64,000 nucleotides of DNA. Source: Bradyrhizobium erythrophlei (GTDB lineage Bacteria > Pseudomonadota > Alphaproteobacteria > Rhizobiales > Xanthobacteraceae). The notes beneath the pieces are model-generated. The model searched no databases and had not been told where the DNA came from. It saw only the letters and a list, made by a program, of their open reading frames with translations. Numbering within the stretch: position 1 is the first letter of the stretch; each line of letters begins with the position of its first letter. The position numbers were made by a program, and so were the translations under genes. Positions 36,114 to 44,362 of the stretch are shown here, in pieces. The stretch spans positions 3,089,501 to 3,153,500 of the forward strand of contig FSRD01000001.1 of NCBI GenBank assembly GCA_900129675.1, given 5' to 3'.

Positions 36114-37225
36114 GACTTCGTGTCCGCAGGCTTCTGATCAGCTTCTTGTACGCCTCCTGACGAGTAATCATCGGACATCACCTCATATATGATCATGACT
36201 TTCGCACGGCTTTCAGTGAGGTCTGAGATCGTAACCTTCGCCATACCCCAGATTTTGTTGAACACATCATCCGTCAGCGGGCTAAGTGCAGATGGAGAAC
36301 CACGCAGCTCATGCAACTCCATTCGAATTCGGGCGCGAACACGGTTGATCGCTTCGTTGCCAGCGCCCAATGCGAGAGCCCTATAGATGTTCCACTGCCT
36401 CGCAAGCTCAGCTTTTTCCATTGCAGCGTATGTCAGGTCACCGCTGAAATCTGACCAGTTCGGCGGGCTAGGGCTGAGCCTGACCTGCGAGAGCCACCCG
36501 TTAACCTGATCCTTTGTGACGGCCTTATGCTTGATTAAATCTGCGAAACTGTTGATAGAGCCGGTATACTTCGACTTCGTTCGGCATTCTTCGATGATGG
36601 TCTTGTACAGGGTGTCCGGATAATAGCTGATCGTACCGAGCTGCCTCGTCACAAAGTCCTGCATCATTCCCTTTAGGTGCGCCGAAGCATCATGCAAACT
36701 CAAGTCCGCCCGCACAAAATACATGTGCTTCGCCGTACTTTCGGTTGCCGAAGGGCATTCCTGCTTCAACTTCGCAAGAAATTTTGCAAATTCGTCGGCA
36801 TCGCAATCAGCGAAGCAACAAAGTGTAGCTGATGGATCGATAAACTGGCACGGGACATTTGAAACGAAGCTAAGTCGCTCAGTCTCAGCAGGGAATAGTT
36901 CGTGGTTTTCGTACATCTTTCCGATGATTGAGGGCAGCGACGTTCCATCCTTAGATTTTTTACGCCTGATTAGGTCCGTAAGGGTCCAGTGCCCGTTGAG
37001 CTTCGTTTTTACTTGGTAAAATCGTGCACTGGTTGGAGCAGAACTGCTATCCAATCTGACTATGTCATCGTGAAATTCAAACGCGATGGCGTAATCGTCG
37101 AGGTCATCGTGACCTTCGAAGATAAGTGCCAGCCCCCAGCTCGCCTGATAGTCGTACCGCTCGTAGCCTGTTTCGCCTGACTTTTCGCGTCGAGGCGTTT
37201 GGACAAGCTTGTCCGCGAATGACAT
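36110..37225 (-). CDS. DUF4297 (Cap4-like) dsDNA nuclease, effector of the module
   Basis: The N-terminal third carries the DUF4297 PD-(D/E)xK pattern: ETGYERYDYQASWGLALIFE, YAIAFEFHDDIVRLD and FYQVKTKLNGHWTLTDL, with the Glu, DD and QVK catalytic positions in place. LPSIIGKMYENHELFP then matches the extension seen in Cap4 and in Lamassu Cap4-type LmuA proteins. The remaining 250 residues have no recognised sensor domain. There is no SAVED domain, so it is not a cyclic-nucleotide-gated Cap4. With 371 residues, it is the first gene of the two-gene operon and overlaps the ATPase gene. The expected role is DNA degradation when the ATPase detects invasion. Confidence 0.82.
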   Translation of the reverse strand: MSFADKLVQTPRREKSGETGYERYDYQASWGLALIFEGHDDLDDYAIAFEFHDDIVRLDSSSAPTSARFYQVKTKLNGHWTLTDLIRRKKSKDGTSLPSIIGKMYENHELFPAETERLSFVSNVPCQFIDPSATLCCFADCDADEFAKFLAKLKQECPSATESTAKHMYFVRADLSLHDASAHLKGMMQDFVTRQLGTISYYPDTLYKTIIEECRTKSKYTGSINSFADLIKHKAVTKDQVNGWLSQVRLSPSPPNWSDFSGDLTYAAMEKAELARQWNIYRALALGAGNEAINRVRARIRMELHELRGSPSALSPLTDDVFNKIWGMAKVTISDLTESRAKVMIIYEVMSDDYSSGGVQEADQKPADTKS

Positions 37226-37368
37226 TGGAGCACCCCCCGCAGCACCTTAGCGAGTTGCATCTCAAAAACAACTATCGCGCGCGCAGTATGGGCTCGATTT
37301 TAATGCGTTGGGCGCTGGCTCACACTCCGAGCAGGCCTAGAAAACCAAAGTCGCAGCCGTTGTCCAAT

Positions 37369-37809
37369 CTAATCATGGTTCCGCGAGCGCGGCGCAAGCT
37401 GGAGCAGCGTGGCCGCCGGGCGCTTCCCAGCCTTCCGGCACTTCTGACAAACCAGTCGCCCGGCGAGATCGTGCACATGGGTAGTGGCGACGTGGGGCAG
37501 GACAGCTAGATCGACATCGCGCGGCGTCAGGCATCGGCTGCACTTGATCTCCAGCCATGGGAAGCCGCTGTTGATGGCCTGATCAATCGTCGGGCTCGGG
37601 TCGATTGGTCCGCCGTCCGACCACATCCTGTCATTCCACGACTGGCACGCGAGATTGTCGGCTTCGCGGATCAGCGCCTCGCCCTCGCTGCGCTTCTCCG
37701 CCGAGCGCTCGGCGAAGATTTTGGTCATGGCGCGCGACTTCGAAAGCTCCTTGGTAAGGGCTTTGCGGTCGCCGCCGGACAACGGGGCAGGGTGATGTTT
37801 CGGAGCCAT
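37369..37809 (-). CDS. Hypothetical protein with CxxC pairs
   Basis: This 146-residue protein has a Lys/Glu-rich N-terminus, a middle GFPWLEIKCSRCLTPRDVDL and a late RLVCQKCRKAGKRP. The two CxxC pairs could bind one zinc ion, so it may be a small zinc-ribbon protein. I have a sense that similar proteins are frequent in Bradyrhizobium mobile DNA, but no function is known to me. It is divergent from the DUF4238 gene. Confidence 0.6.
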   Translation of the reverse strand: MAPKHHPAPLSGGDRKALTKELSKSRAMTKIFAERSAEKRSEGEALIREADNLACQSWNDRMWSDGGPIDPSPTIDQAINSGFPWLEIKCSRCLTPRDVDLAVLPHVATTHVHDLAGRLVCQKCRKAGKRPAATLLQLAPRSRNHD

Positions 37810-37945
37810 CTGCTATCAGAGCGCGCCGCGCCGGTTCGCGCAATCGCCATACATATCGGGGTCGGGCGATCTTGGTCCCTACAGCCTGTCGTGCGGAATG
37901 ATTTCGCCTTGCGGAATTGGCCACCGCCGGGATATACGGCGAACC

Positions 37946-38869
37946 ATGGAACTGCCGCGCAAGCACCACTACAAGCCCGTGTTCTTTCTCAGCCGGTGGG
38001 CTGGGAAGGACGGGCAGCTTTGCGAGATGAAGTTGATCAAGGATAAGGGCAAGATCGTGCCGAGGCGTCGGCATCCCGCCGGTACAGGCTACGTCAAAGA
38101 CTTGTACCGCACCGATGGCGTTCCCGAGGAAATCTCGCAAATCCTTGAGACCAATTTCATGTCGCCGCTCGACAATGACGCCGCGAACGCTCTGAACAAG
38201 ATTGCATCGGATCAGCCCCTTGATGCCGACGAACGCATCGCTTGGGCGCGGTTCATGCTGTCGCTGCTCTATCGAAATCGCGAGGGTGTGGAATTTATCA
38301 AGGCGCACATGGCCGACATCCGAAGGGAAGCGACCTTGGCGCTTGAGCCTGACTGGGCCGCGCAGCGTGGGGCGCTTGATGCGCCGACTTTGGCAGAGGC
38401 GTCGGCGGCACGCGAACCGGCTGCGGCGGCCAAGAGCGCCGCGAACATGCTGGCCGACATCATCGCAAATAGTCGCGCGGTCCCCGATATCGCCGCCATG
38501 CATTGGACCCGGATCGATTTGCGCGGCTCTAAGGTGCCGTTGCTGACCTCGGATAGGCCGCTGGCGTTCGTTGGTTTGTCGGACCCGCGCGCCTACATGG
38601 CGCTGCCGATGGGTCCCTATGATCTCTTCGTCGCTGCCCGTGATGATCGCTTTTCGAAGCCGCGTACCGATGCGACCGAGATCGCTCGGCGGATGAACAC
38701 TGATGTCGTGTCCTTGGGACGGCGGTTTGTCTGGGGCGTCGATGATGCTCAGCTTGATTTCGTGCGGACTTGGATCGGTGCGGCACCGGACCGCGTGATC
38801 CTCACCGAAGCTCAGCGGCAAAATATTCTTGCAATCGGGCGCGGTTTGCAGCCCGCCGATGGCCTCTGA
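37946..38869 (+). CDS. DUF4238 protein
   Basis: The 307-residue protein starts MELPRKHHYKPVFFLSRWAG, the typical opening of DUF4238 proteins (KxHHYxPxFFLxxW). It goes on with helical segments (ADERIAWARFMLSLLYRN) and a C-terminal domain with PLLTSDRPLAF and ALPMGPYDLFVAARD. DUF4238 proteins are common accessory genes with unknown function. I chose ATG 37946 because it gives the conserved N-terminus. Its place beside nuclease genes inside a mobile element makes a defence or stress role possible, but this is only context. Confidence 0.78.
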   Translation: MELPRKHHYKPVFFLSRWAGKDGQLCEMKLIKDKGKIVPRRRHPAGTGYVKDLYRTDGVPEEISQILETNFMSPLDNDAANALNKIASDQPLDADERIAWARFMLSLLYRNREGVEFIKAHMADIRREATLALEPDWAAQRGALDAPTLAEASAAREPAAAAKSAANMLADIIANSRAVPDIAAMHWTRIDLRGSKVPLLTSDRPLAFVGLSDPRAYMALPMGPYDLFVAARDDRFSKPRTDATEIARRMNTDVVSLGRRFVWGVDDAQLDFVRTWIGAAPDRVILTEAQRQNILAIGRGLQPADGL

Positions 38870-39440
38870 GTTCTGCAAAACCGAAATTGATTTTTCCATA
38901 TTTTTTTTCTCGCGATCTCGGTTGTCGAAGCGCGAGAGATGAAGGAGCTAGGGGCTTGTTGGATTTTGCGTTAACCACGTTGCTGGGGTTCCTACCCCGT
39001 ATCTCGGGAACGTGGTTGACAGGACCATCAGTTCGATTAACCTCAAGTTGTAACGTTAAAGAGACTCACCTTGGCGCTAACCACGTCGAGCGATTGGACT
39101 TGACGAGGGGTCGTCTTAACCGGGTGTTAACGACGTTGGCAGTGAGTGCAGCGCGAGATATTCCGTAACACCGCATACGCGAAGTGCGCTGCACTGCGTT
39201 TCTGGGTTTGTCCCAGAGTTGGCACGCGTCTTGTTGCGAGGCGATCTCGCGCCAAAGGTTAACGCCTATTAACGTTTAGAATTAAGGTTAATCGGCGCGT
39301 CGAGGTCCGCACGTTCTCAATTTGTTAGGGTTAATAGTTAAGGTTAAGGCGCCACTTCGACCGGCTGTAGGAGTTATGCTCATAGTGAGTATTACCGACC
39401 TCCGCATGCAAAACAGGCAAAACATGCCGACTAGTTTAGA

Positions 39441-39472
39441 AAAGCTGTCCGTTCGCGCGAACGGACAGCTTT
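39441..39472. repeat. Perfect 32-bp palindrome
   Basis: AAAGCTGTCCGTTCGC followed directly by its exact reverse complement GCGAACGGACAGCTTT. It has no loop and contains two GTCCGTT units in opposite directions. It could be a binding site for a dimeric protein or part of an origin. Confidence 0.9.
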
Positions 39473-39651
39473 CGAGGTGTCCGTTCCGTCCGTTCGTGTC
39501 CGTTCAAGAGCCATTGCATAAGTGCCCGGTTTATAAGGCTTTTTAAGCCATTGTCCGTTGTGTCCGTTGCGTCCGTTCGGTCCGGGTTGCTGTCCGTTCG
39601 TCCGTATCCCCCCTATGGGGATACGAACGGACAACCCCAACGGACGGACAC
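39447..39651. repeat. Iteron-like cluster of GTCCGTT motifs
   Basis: I count about eleven copies of GTCCGTT (eight direct, three inverted as AACGGAC) in about 205 bp, several spaced 9 bp apart. A second imperfect inverted repeat (tccgtatcccc / ggggatacg) lies at 39600-39625. The cluster ends about 75 bp from the stop of the RepA-type ATPase gene. Confidence 0.75.
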
Positions 39652-39725
39652 CTGACAGGGCCATGGTTTGATGAGGGATTGATCCCCCCGCGTGCTAATG
39701 CTGCCGAGCCGGAGGCCTAAGCCGG

Positions 39726-40931
39726 TCACTCATCATCCTCGCCGAACTCCTCGCCTGCATCGGGCTCGGCGGGCCGGACCGGCTCATCGTTCAATTCGAC
39801 CATGGTCCCCACGATCTCGACCCACCCGGCCTTTTCAAGCTTGCCCAGTTCGTCGGCCCACTTCTGCCGGGGGTTGCTCGGTTGCTGGCCTTTGTTCTTC
39901 CCTCGCGTGATCGTCCAGAGCTTCGCCGCGATCACCGCATCACGCCACTGATCAACCGAGCAGCCATCGCCGAACTCGCGAGCGATCTCCAGCATGCGGT
40001 TCTGATCAGGGTTGAGCGTCGCGCGGGCCGCCTCTTGCCTGTTCAAAAACCGGAGCACGGTCGTCTCGGGCGTCGAGCCGATCATCTTCGCCTGAAATGA
40101 ATACTCGTCGGCGGCGTACCGCTGCATCTTCGCCGAGAACATATAGGTCGCCGAGCGGCCCTCGCCTTCCTTCTCGCATAGTGTGCCGCCGTCTACAGCG
40201 CCCGGCAAATCAGACAGGCCCTTCGGTCGGTCCTTCGCCTTCACATTGAGACCGACGTGCGCCACGATGACGACCGAGCATCCGAGCTTCGCGCGAATGC
40301 GGTCGCATCCGTTGATCGCGGGCATCACACTGTCCGCGTCGGTATCATTGCCGCCGAACTCGGCGAGCATCTTCGCCCACGTGTCCAGCCAGATGGCTTG
40401 ATAAGGCCCGAGGTCATCGGTCAACTGCTTGATGAGCGTGCTCACGCCTTTCGGTCCGTCCGGCTGGAGCAGATTGATCGGCGACATGATCAGGTTGAAC
40501 CGCGTAGGGGATAAAATCTCCGCCGGGTCTTTGCCGTGCTTCGCGCACAACGCGACCACGCGAGCGATGATGCGCTTTGCATCGCCCTCGGCGCAGATGT
40601 AAGCGACGCGGCCTTCCATCGTCGGCAAGCCATTGAATTGAACGCCTGCGGCGATGCAGAACGCCTGCTCCAGCGACAGATATGTCTTGCCGCTCTTGTA
40701 CAACCCGAACGTGACCCAGAGGCCGCGAGCGATCAGCACGGGCCGGTTGTCGTCGCCGATCAGCCATGGCGTCGCCGGGATGCGCTCGTATTCCGCGAAG
40801 GTCCATGGCTTGAACGGCGGACGTGCTCGCATCTCATCCATCGTCATCATGGCTACGGGCTCGGGGCCGAGGAGGTCGGAGAAGTCGCCGTCGGGGACGA
40901 CGCGAAGGTCCGTTCGGGGGACACGTTTCAT
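39726..40931 (-). CDS. RepA-type hexameric ATPase/helicase (AAA_25)
   Basis: This 401-residue RecA-fold ATPase has a Walker A (VTFGLYKSGKTYLSLEQAF, about residues 75-93) and the RepA/KaiC-like segments GRVAYICAEGDAKRI, QAIWLDTWAKMLAEFGGND (Walker B) and GCSVVIVAHVGLNVK (sensor). These match replicative helicases of RSF1010 RepA type found in plasmids, satellites and prophages. The ATG at 40931 is nine bases after AGGAG, so I reject the longer frame. A C-terminal winged-helix-like part (SVDQWRDAVIAAK) may bind DNA. It is the last gene of the long minus-strand operon and lies next to the iteron-like cluster, which supports a role in replicating the excised element. Confidence 0.82.
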   Translation of the reverse strand: MKRVPRTDLRVVPDGDFSDLLGPEPVAMMTMDEMRARPPFKPWTFAEYERIPATPWLIGDDNRPVLIARGLWVTFGLYKSGKTYLSLEQAFCIAAGVQFNGLPTMEGRVAYICAEGDAKRIIARVVALCAKHGKDPAEILSPTRFNLIMSPINLLQPDGPKGVSTLIKQLTDDLGPYQAIWLDTWAKMLAEFGGNDTDADSVMPAINGCDRIRAKLGCSVVIVAHVGLNVKAKDRPKGLSDLPGAVDGGTLCEKEGEGRSATYMFSAKMQRYAADEYSFQAKMIGSTPETTVLRFLNRQEAARATLNPDQNRMLEIAREFGDGCSVDQWRDAVIAAKLWTITRGKNKGQQPSNPRQKWADELGKLEKAGWVEIVGTMVELNDEPVRPAEPDAGEEFGEDDE

Positions 40932-40935
40932 TGTC

Positions 40936-41565
40936 TTATGCTCCTGCGAATGCGTTGCGCTGAGCAAGCTTTCGCCTGCGGCGGTTCTGTATCTTGCTGA
41001 GCGGCGTCGGCTCGGGCCGTGTCGGCGGTTTCACTCGAAGCGTTAGCGTCTGCTCTCGTGTCCGAGGCGCGCGGCCTTCGAAGGCGCGGAGCACAACGTC
41101 ATAGAGACCTTCGGCGCGCTCCATCGCGATCCGTGCATCGATCTTCTGTCGCGATACGATGGTGATCGGGTCGCAACCCCATCGGTCGGTCAAGGTCACG
41201 TCGACGATGCTCTCATACTCTTCGCGGGCGCCGAGCACGGCATGCCAGTGACGCCACACAAGCGCTAGCGACACGCGACCGATCGTCATCTCTTCCTGCT
41301 CATCCATCCATTTGCCGGACTGCTCGCCGTGATAGATGCGGCCATAGCTGCGGAGATAGTGCGCGAAGCGACGCGCGTCCGCCTCGGCGTTGCCGTGGAT
41401 GTTTTTGAACATGATGTAGGTATCTTTCGGCAAGTTTGGCCCTCGCCGTGAGATTTCAATGATCGTCATCGCGGCGTCGCGGCTCGCGATAGCGGCGCGG
41501 GTCTTGCGCTCGTTGATGTCAGTGGCTTCGCCGTAGTCGGAAACGCTGGGGAGATCGTACATCAT
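40936..41565 (-). CDS. Hypothetical protein of the replication operon
   Basis: This 209-residue protein is not recognised. It begins MMYDLPSVSDYGEATDINER, has a middle TYIMFKNIHGNAEADARRFA and WRHWHAVLGAREEYESIVDV, and ends with a very basic tail (NRRRRKLAQRN). The basic tail suggests nucleic-acid binding. Its start overlaps the preceding gene by four bases and its stop is 5 bp before the RepA-type gene, so it belongs tightly to this operon. Confidence 0.65.
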   Translation of the reverse strand: MMYDLPSVSDYGEATDINERKTRAAIASRDAAMTIIEISRRGPNLPKDTYIMFKNIHGNAEADARRFAHYLRSYGRIYHGEQSGKWMDEQEEMTIGRVSLALVWRHWHAVLGAREEYESIVDVTLTDRWGCDPITIVSRQKIDARIAMERAEGLYDVVLRAFEGRAPRTREQTLTLRVKPPTRPEPTPLSKIQNRRRRKLAQRNAFAGA

Positions 41566-41891
41566 GGCGTGGCTTCCCTCTCTTGTAGTGGCTGAGGGGG
41601 AGCAGCCGGATTAAGTTTTTGATATTGCTTCCAGAGCTTCCGCGCTTCGTCGATTGCTTCCGGCCGCGCGTTGCGTCGGCTCATGAAACCATAAAGCTCG
41701 GGCCACGTGGTAATGGTTGGGAATGCGCGGGCGCTAATCAGCGTCTTGTACAGCGCGATAAGGTCGCCGCGCGGAGTGGGGAAGATGCGCAAGGTCAAGA
41801 TGAAATCGACAAACGCAAGCGGCTCGTCCGAAGATTTTTCGGACAAGCTGGTTTTCGGCGTTGACGATTTTGGGAACGGTTGATAATTCAT
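41562..41891 (-). CDS. Hypothetical protein
   Basis: The 109-residue protein (ATG 41891; a GTG at 41900 is possible) has a Pro/Ser-rich N-terminus, then FVDFILTLRIFPTPRGDLIA and TITTWPELYGFMSRRNARPE, a compact helical region. No domain is recognised. Four-base overlap with the next gene indicates coupled translation. Confidence 0.6.
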   Translation of the reverse strand: MNYQPFPKSSTPKTSLSEKSSDEPLAFVDFILTLRIFPTPRGDLIALYKTLISARAFPTITTWPELYGFMSRRNARPEAIDEARKLWKQYQKLNPAAPPQPLQEREATP

Positions 41892-42211
41892 AGTCAGCAC
41901 TCGGCGGTCGGGTTTGTCGGAAGCAATCTCGGCCCGCGAAAGACCCCGCCAAGGGTCGCTCGCAAGTCACGGAAACAGGCCGCTGCCCCTCTCGGGGTTG
42001 GCGGCCTTGTCCGTTTCGGTCCTAGGTATTCTGTGCTGAGAATTCCGGGAGACTGGGGAGAGAGGCCCGCGCCTCATGGCGCTATTCGTCGGGCACGGCA
42101 TCCGCCAGCAATGGTTCTTTTAGCACAAATTGCTGAAATATGTCAAGCAATTCGTTAAGGATTTCAGTTACTTAGCGTCCTGTTTTGGGCGTCCTATTTT
42201 GGGACATTGTC
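41892..42211. other. Intergenic control region inside the operon
   Basis: About 320 bp without a gene. It contains an inverted repeat (AATTGCT at 42128-42134 and AGCAATT at 42146-42152) and a run of related words (gtcctgttttggg, gtcctattttggg, ctcattttaggac at 42178-42222). This looks like an internal promoter/operator for the downstream genes. Confidence 0.5.
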
Positions 42212-42337
42212 TCATTTTAGGACAAGTTCCCCGGAAAGGACAAGGAATTCCCTGCCGACTATCTCAGTGCGGCCGGAGGCATACGTCACGCGGACCATAT
42301 TCCAGCCGACCTTCGTCACCTTGACCATGTCGTCCAT
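42212..42337 (-). CDS. 41-residue protein of the element operon
   Basis: The minus strand reads MDDMVKVTKVGWNMVRVTYA and continues to ELVLK before TGA. A GGAGG ribosome-binding site stands six bases before the ATG at 42337, which is the best in the neighbourhood and supports translation. The predicted product is a small beta-rich domain. It lies 24 bp after the stop of the gene at 42362. The function is unknown. Confidence 0.6.
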   Translation of the reverse strand: MDDMVKVTKVGWNMVRVTYASGRTEIVGREFLVLSGELVLK

Positions 42338-42361
42338 TTCAAGCCTCCGGGGTCGTCCATC

Positions 42362-42592
42362 TCAATCCTCCGCGGCCTCTTCTTCGAAGATAATCGGACG
42401 GCGCCCGCGTGCCCTGTACGCTCGTTCCATCTCGGCGAGTTCGTCCCAGACAATCGCGCCCTTCGCATCTAGGATGATCCGCGCGAGATGCGGAATGACT
42501 AAGCCCAAAGGGCGATCTTCCTTCGGTGTCTCATCGCCACTCGCGAAAAAATTATCCCCGAGATCGTCGTCAAGAAAATCGTCGTCGCTCAT
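42362..42592 (-). CDS. Small acidic hypothetical protein
   Basis: This 76-residue acidic protein opens MSDDDFLDDDLGDNFFASGD and has a central LVIPHLARIILDAKGAIVWD plus a helical ELAEMERAYRARGRRP. Its start overlaps the stop of the upstream gene (ATGA). Strong negative charge and overlap with a terminase-small-subunit-like gene are compatible with a small adaptor. No domain is recognised. Confidence 0.65.
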   Translation of the reverse strand: MSDDDFLDDDLGDNFFASGDETPKEDRPLGLVIPHLARIILDAKGAIVWDELAEMERAYRARGRRPIIFEEEAAED

Positions 42593-43446
42593 TGCGCCTT
42601 CTCCCTAGCTGCTGCCAGCCGCGAAAATAAATCTCTCTCTAATTCGGACCTTGGCGCCCTGAGCGGCACTTCGGCAACGCCGATTGCTTTCGGTGTCGCC
42701 GGTTTGATGAAGTCTTTCGGCGGGAGATCGCGGATGATCTGCGGCTCTGGAGCCATCTCGACAGCCTCCGGCTCTCCCGCGGGACCTATGACCTCCGGGT
42801 CCGGCTCGACTTCAAATTGCTCGGGTGTATCTGTTGTCGGCGCCGCGAGCTTCACAGTCTCCGTGATAGTCTCGCCAGTCATCATGGTTTGAACCAGCGG
42901 AGGCAACGGCGGCGCTGGCATCTGGGTGACGCCGAGCGAGACGTTCCCGCGCATCGTGATCTCGCGGCGGTCGCCATAGATGCCCGGGAGATTTGAAGAG
43001 GCGTATTTTTCGATCAAGGCTGCGGGTGCATACTCGATCCGCGTGGCGATTATGCGGTTTCCGTTGAGATCGCGCTTGTACATATCGGGAAGCCCGAGCA
43101 CGTTGAGAACGAAGTCCTCGCCGAGCGCCACGAGCGCCTCGTCTTCTTCAAACTGGGGGCGCCCATGGTGAAAAATTTCGCAGCGCCTGCCCTCAGCAAC
43201 GTAGGCCTCCAGCGTGCGCGAAACGATGATGGCTTTCGCGACATTGCGCGCCATTTTCATCGCCTCGCCAAAGGTGATGTTTTCGCGGCCCATGTAGTCG
43301 AGAGTGATCTCTTTATCCCTGAGCCAGACGAATAGTGTGCGAGTTGAAATTCCATTACGCTTGGCCAACATTTCGAGACTGTGCGTCGCGCCCGAGCAAT
43401 AGTCGTCAAGGATTTTGATGAGAAGCTCGTTATCGTTTTTCAGCAT
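42589..43446 (-). CDS. Terminase-small-subunit-like DNA-binding protein
   Basis: The 285-residue protein has an N-terminal helix-turn-helix region (GATHSLEMLAKRNGISTRTL, then FVWLRDKEITLDYMGRENIT), followed by FGEAMKMARNVAKAIIVSRT and a long acidic, Pro/Val-rich tail. The opening resembles phage terminase small subunits and related proteins that bind packaging sites. No large terminase subunit, portal or capsid gene is present in the element. If the assignment is right, this protein might redirect a helper phage's packaging, as small terminases do in phage satellites. It could also be an ordinary regulator. Confidence 0.5.
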   Translation of the reverse strand: MLKNDNELLIKILDDYCSGATHSLEMLAKRNGISTRTLFVWLRDKEITLDYMGRENITFGEAMKMARNVAKAIIVSRTLEAYVAEGRRCEIFHHGRPQFEEDEALVALGEDFVLNVLGLPDMYKRDLNGNRIIATRIEYAPAALIEKYASSNLPGIYGDRREITMRGNVSLGVTQMPAPPLPPLVQTMMTGETITETVKLAAPTTDTPEQFEVEPDPEVIGPAGEPEAVEMAPEPQIIRDLPPKDFIKPATPKAIGVAEVPLRAPRSELERDLFSRLAAAREKAQ

Positions 43447-43822
43447 GAGGGGCTTTCTTGAGGATCAACTGATCAAGGCGCCGAGAATTTGCGTGACCTT
43501 CGCGGCTGTTGTTATAATCCGCCAGCGCATGAGCAAACGCCGGACGATTGAACCGTGTCTTGGCAGCTTCAATCCTTTGCGCGCGGCGCTTGGCTGATAC
43601 CTGACGCGGAATTGCTACTCCGGCCTTGGGCCGTCCCCGAGACTTCCCTGTCGACCTCGCCGCGTTTTTGATGTCGGGACAAACGCAACACTGACCAGAT
43701 ACGGAATAGCGGCGGCTCGCTTGATGCCCGTGAACGCAACAGTAATCCGGCCCGGGATCAAAAGTTTTCTCCCCGAGAGCCAGAGCCGCAATGCGGGCCG
43801 GGTGGTGTTGAAGCGAAGCCAT
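43430..43822 (-). CDS. Hypothetical protein with a Cys/His cluster
   Basis: This 130-residue basic protein contains PDYCCVHGHQASRRYSVSGQ followed by CCVC, a CxxHG...CxxC arrangement that resembles the zinc site of some phage HNH/endonuclease VII-like proteins, but the catalytic part is not evident. The second half is basic (VSAKRRAQRIEAAKTRFNRP). It overlaps the next gene by 17 bp. The nucleic-acid link is an inference from charge and the Cys/His pattern. Confidence 0.6.
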   Translation of the reverse strand: MASLQHHPARIAALALGEKTFDPGPDYCCVHGHQASRRYSVSGQCCVCPDIKNAARSTGKSRGRPKAGVAIPRQVSAKRRAQRIEAAKTRFNRPAFAHALADYNNSREGHANSRRLDQLILKKAPHAEKR

Positions 43823-43824
43823 TG

Positions 43825-44349
43825 TCAGACAATCCGCCGAGCAATCGGGCTTCGAAGCGGCGTGCCTGTCGGCATCGCCTGAGATGTACGCGGGCGCTGA
43901 GCAGCGGCGAGGTCTATCGGAGATCGGGCCGCGATTTTCTTCGGCTCGACCGGAGGCAATCCCTTGGCGACGCGCTCCAGCTTCGCATCCTGTTCGCGCT
44001 TGATGTGTGCGCGGTAAATTTCGTCAGCCGACGGGGGCGCCGGGCATGCCTTGATGAATGCCGACAGAGCATCGGCTTCGATCAGTTCACATGATCGTAA
44101 ATGAGCCTTCGAAGCGGTAAGCTCCAAATTTGCAGATGTGAGATTGGCTTCGGCCTTGTCGAGACGTTCGGCGACAGACTTGCGCGCAATTTTTGGATGC
44201 GCTTCTCCAGCCAAAGGGGGATTGTAAACGGCGACCGATGGCACGGGCACTACCACTGGAGCCGGAGTGGCACGCTTGCCCTTGGGGTCAGCTTTGGTCG
44301 TCTGATCTCTTCCTACGAATTCCGGAGGATCGCTTTCGAATGAAGCCAT
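43825..44349 (-). CDS. Hypothetical protein
   Basis: The 174-residue protein starts at ATG 44349 behind AAGGAAA. It has a Pro/Val-rich linker (KRATPAPVVVPVPSVAVYNP), a helical stretch likely to form a coiled coil (ERLDKAEANLTSANLELTAS) and a C-terminal basic tail. No domain is recognised. It sits 2 bp upstream of the Cys/His protein gene. Confidence 0.6.
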   Translation of the reverse strand: MASFESDPPEFVGRDQTTKADPKGKRATPAPVVVPVPSVAVYNPPLAGEAHPKIARKSVAERLDKAEANLTSANLELTASKAHLRSCELIEADALSAFIKACPAPPSADEIYRAHIKREQDAKLERVAKGLPPVEPKKIAARSPIDLAAAQRPRTSQAMPTGTPLRSPIARRIV

Positions 44350-44362
44350 TGGACACTTTCCT

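Larger units (their letters stand above)
38870..39725. other. 856-bp non-coding region with dense repeats (origin or control region candidate)
   Basis: No gene is convincing here. The left half (about 38966-39350) is rich in GTTAA/TTAAC words, including ttaaccacgtt with an inverted aacgtggtt, and gttaacgacg, ggttaacgcctattaacg and ggttaatagttaaggttaag. The right half holds a perfect 32-bp palindrome and a GTCCGTT repeat cluster. Its position right after the RepA-type ATPase gene suggests replication or control functions. Confidence 0.7.

Noticed and set aside
34422..37225. Calling the module a complete Lamassu or a CBASS Cap4 system
   Set aside because: No LmuC-like gene, no SAVED domain and no CD-NTase gene are visible, so only relationship by domain type is claimed.
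39441..39660. Possible CRISPR array in the GTCCGTT repeats
   Set aside because: The repeat unit is only 7-9 bp, spacing is irregular, both orientations occur, and no cas gene is near.
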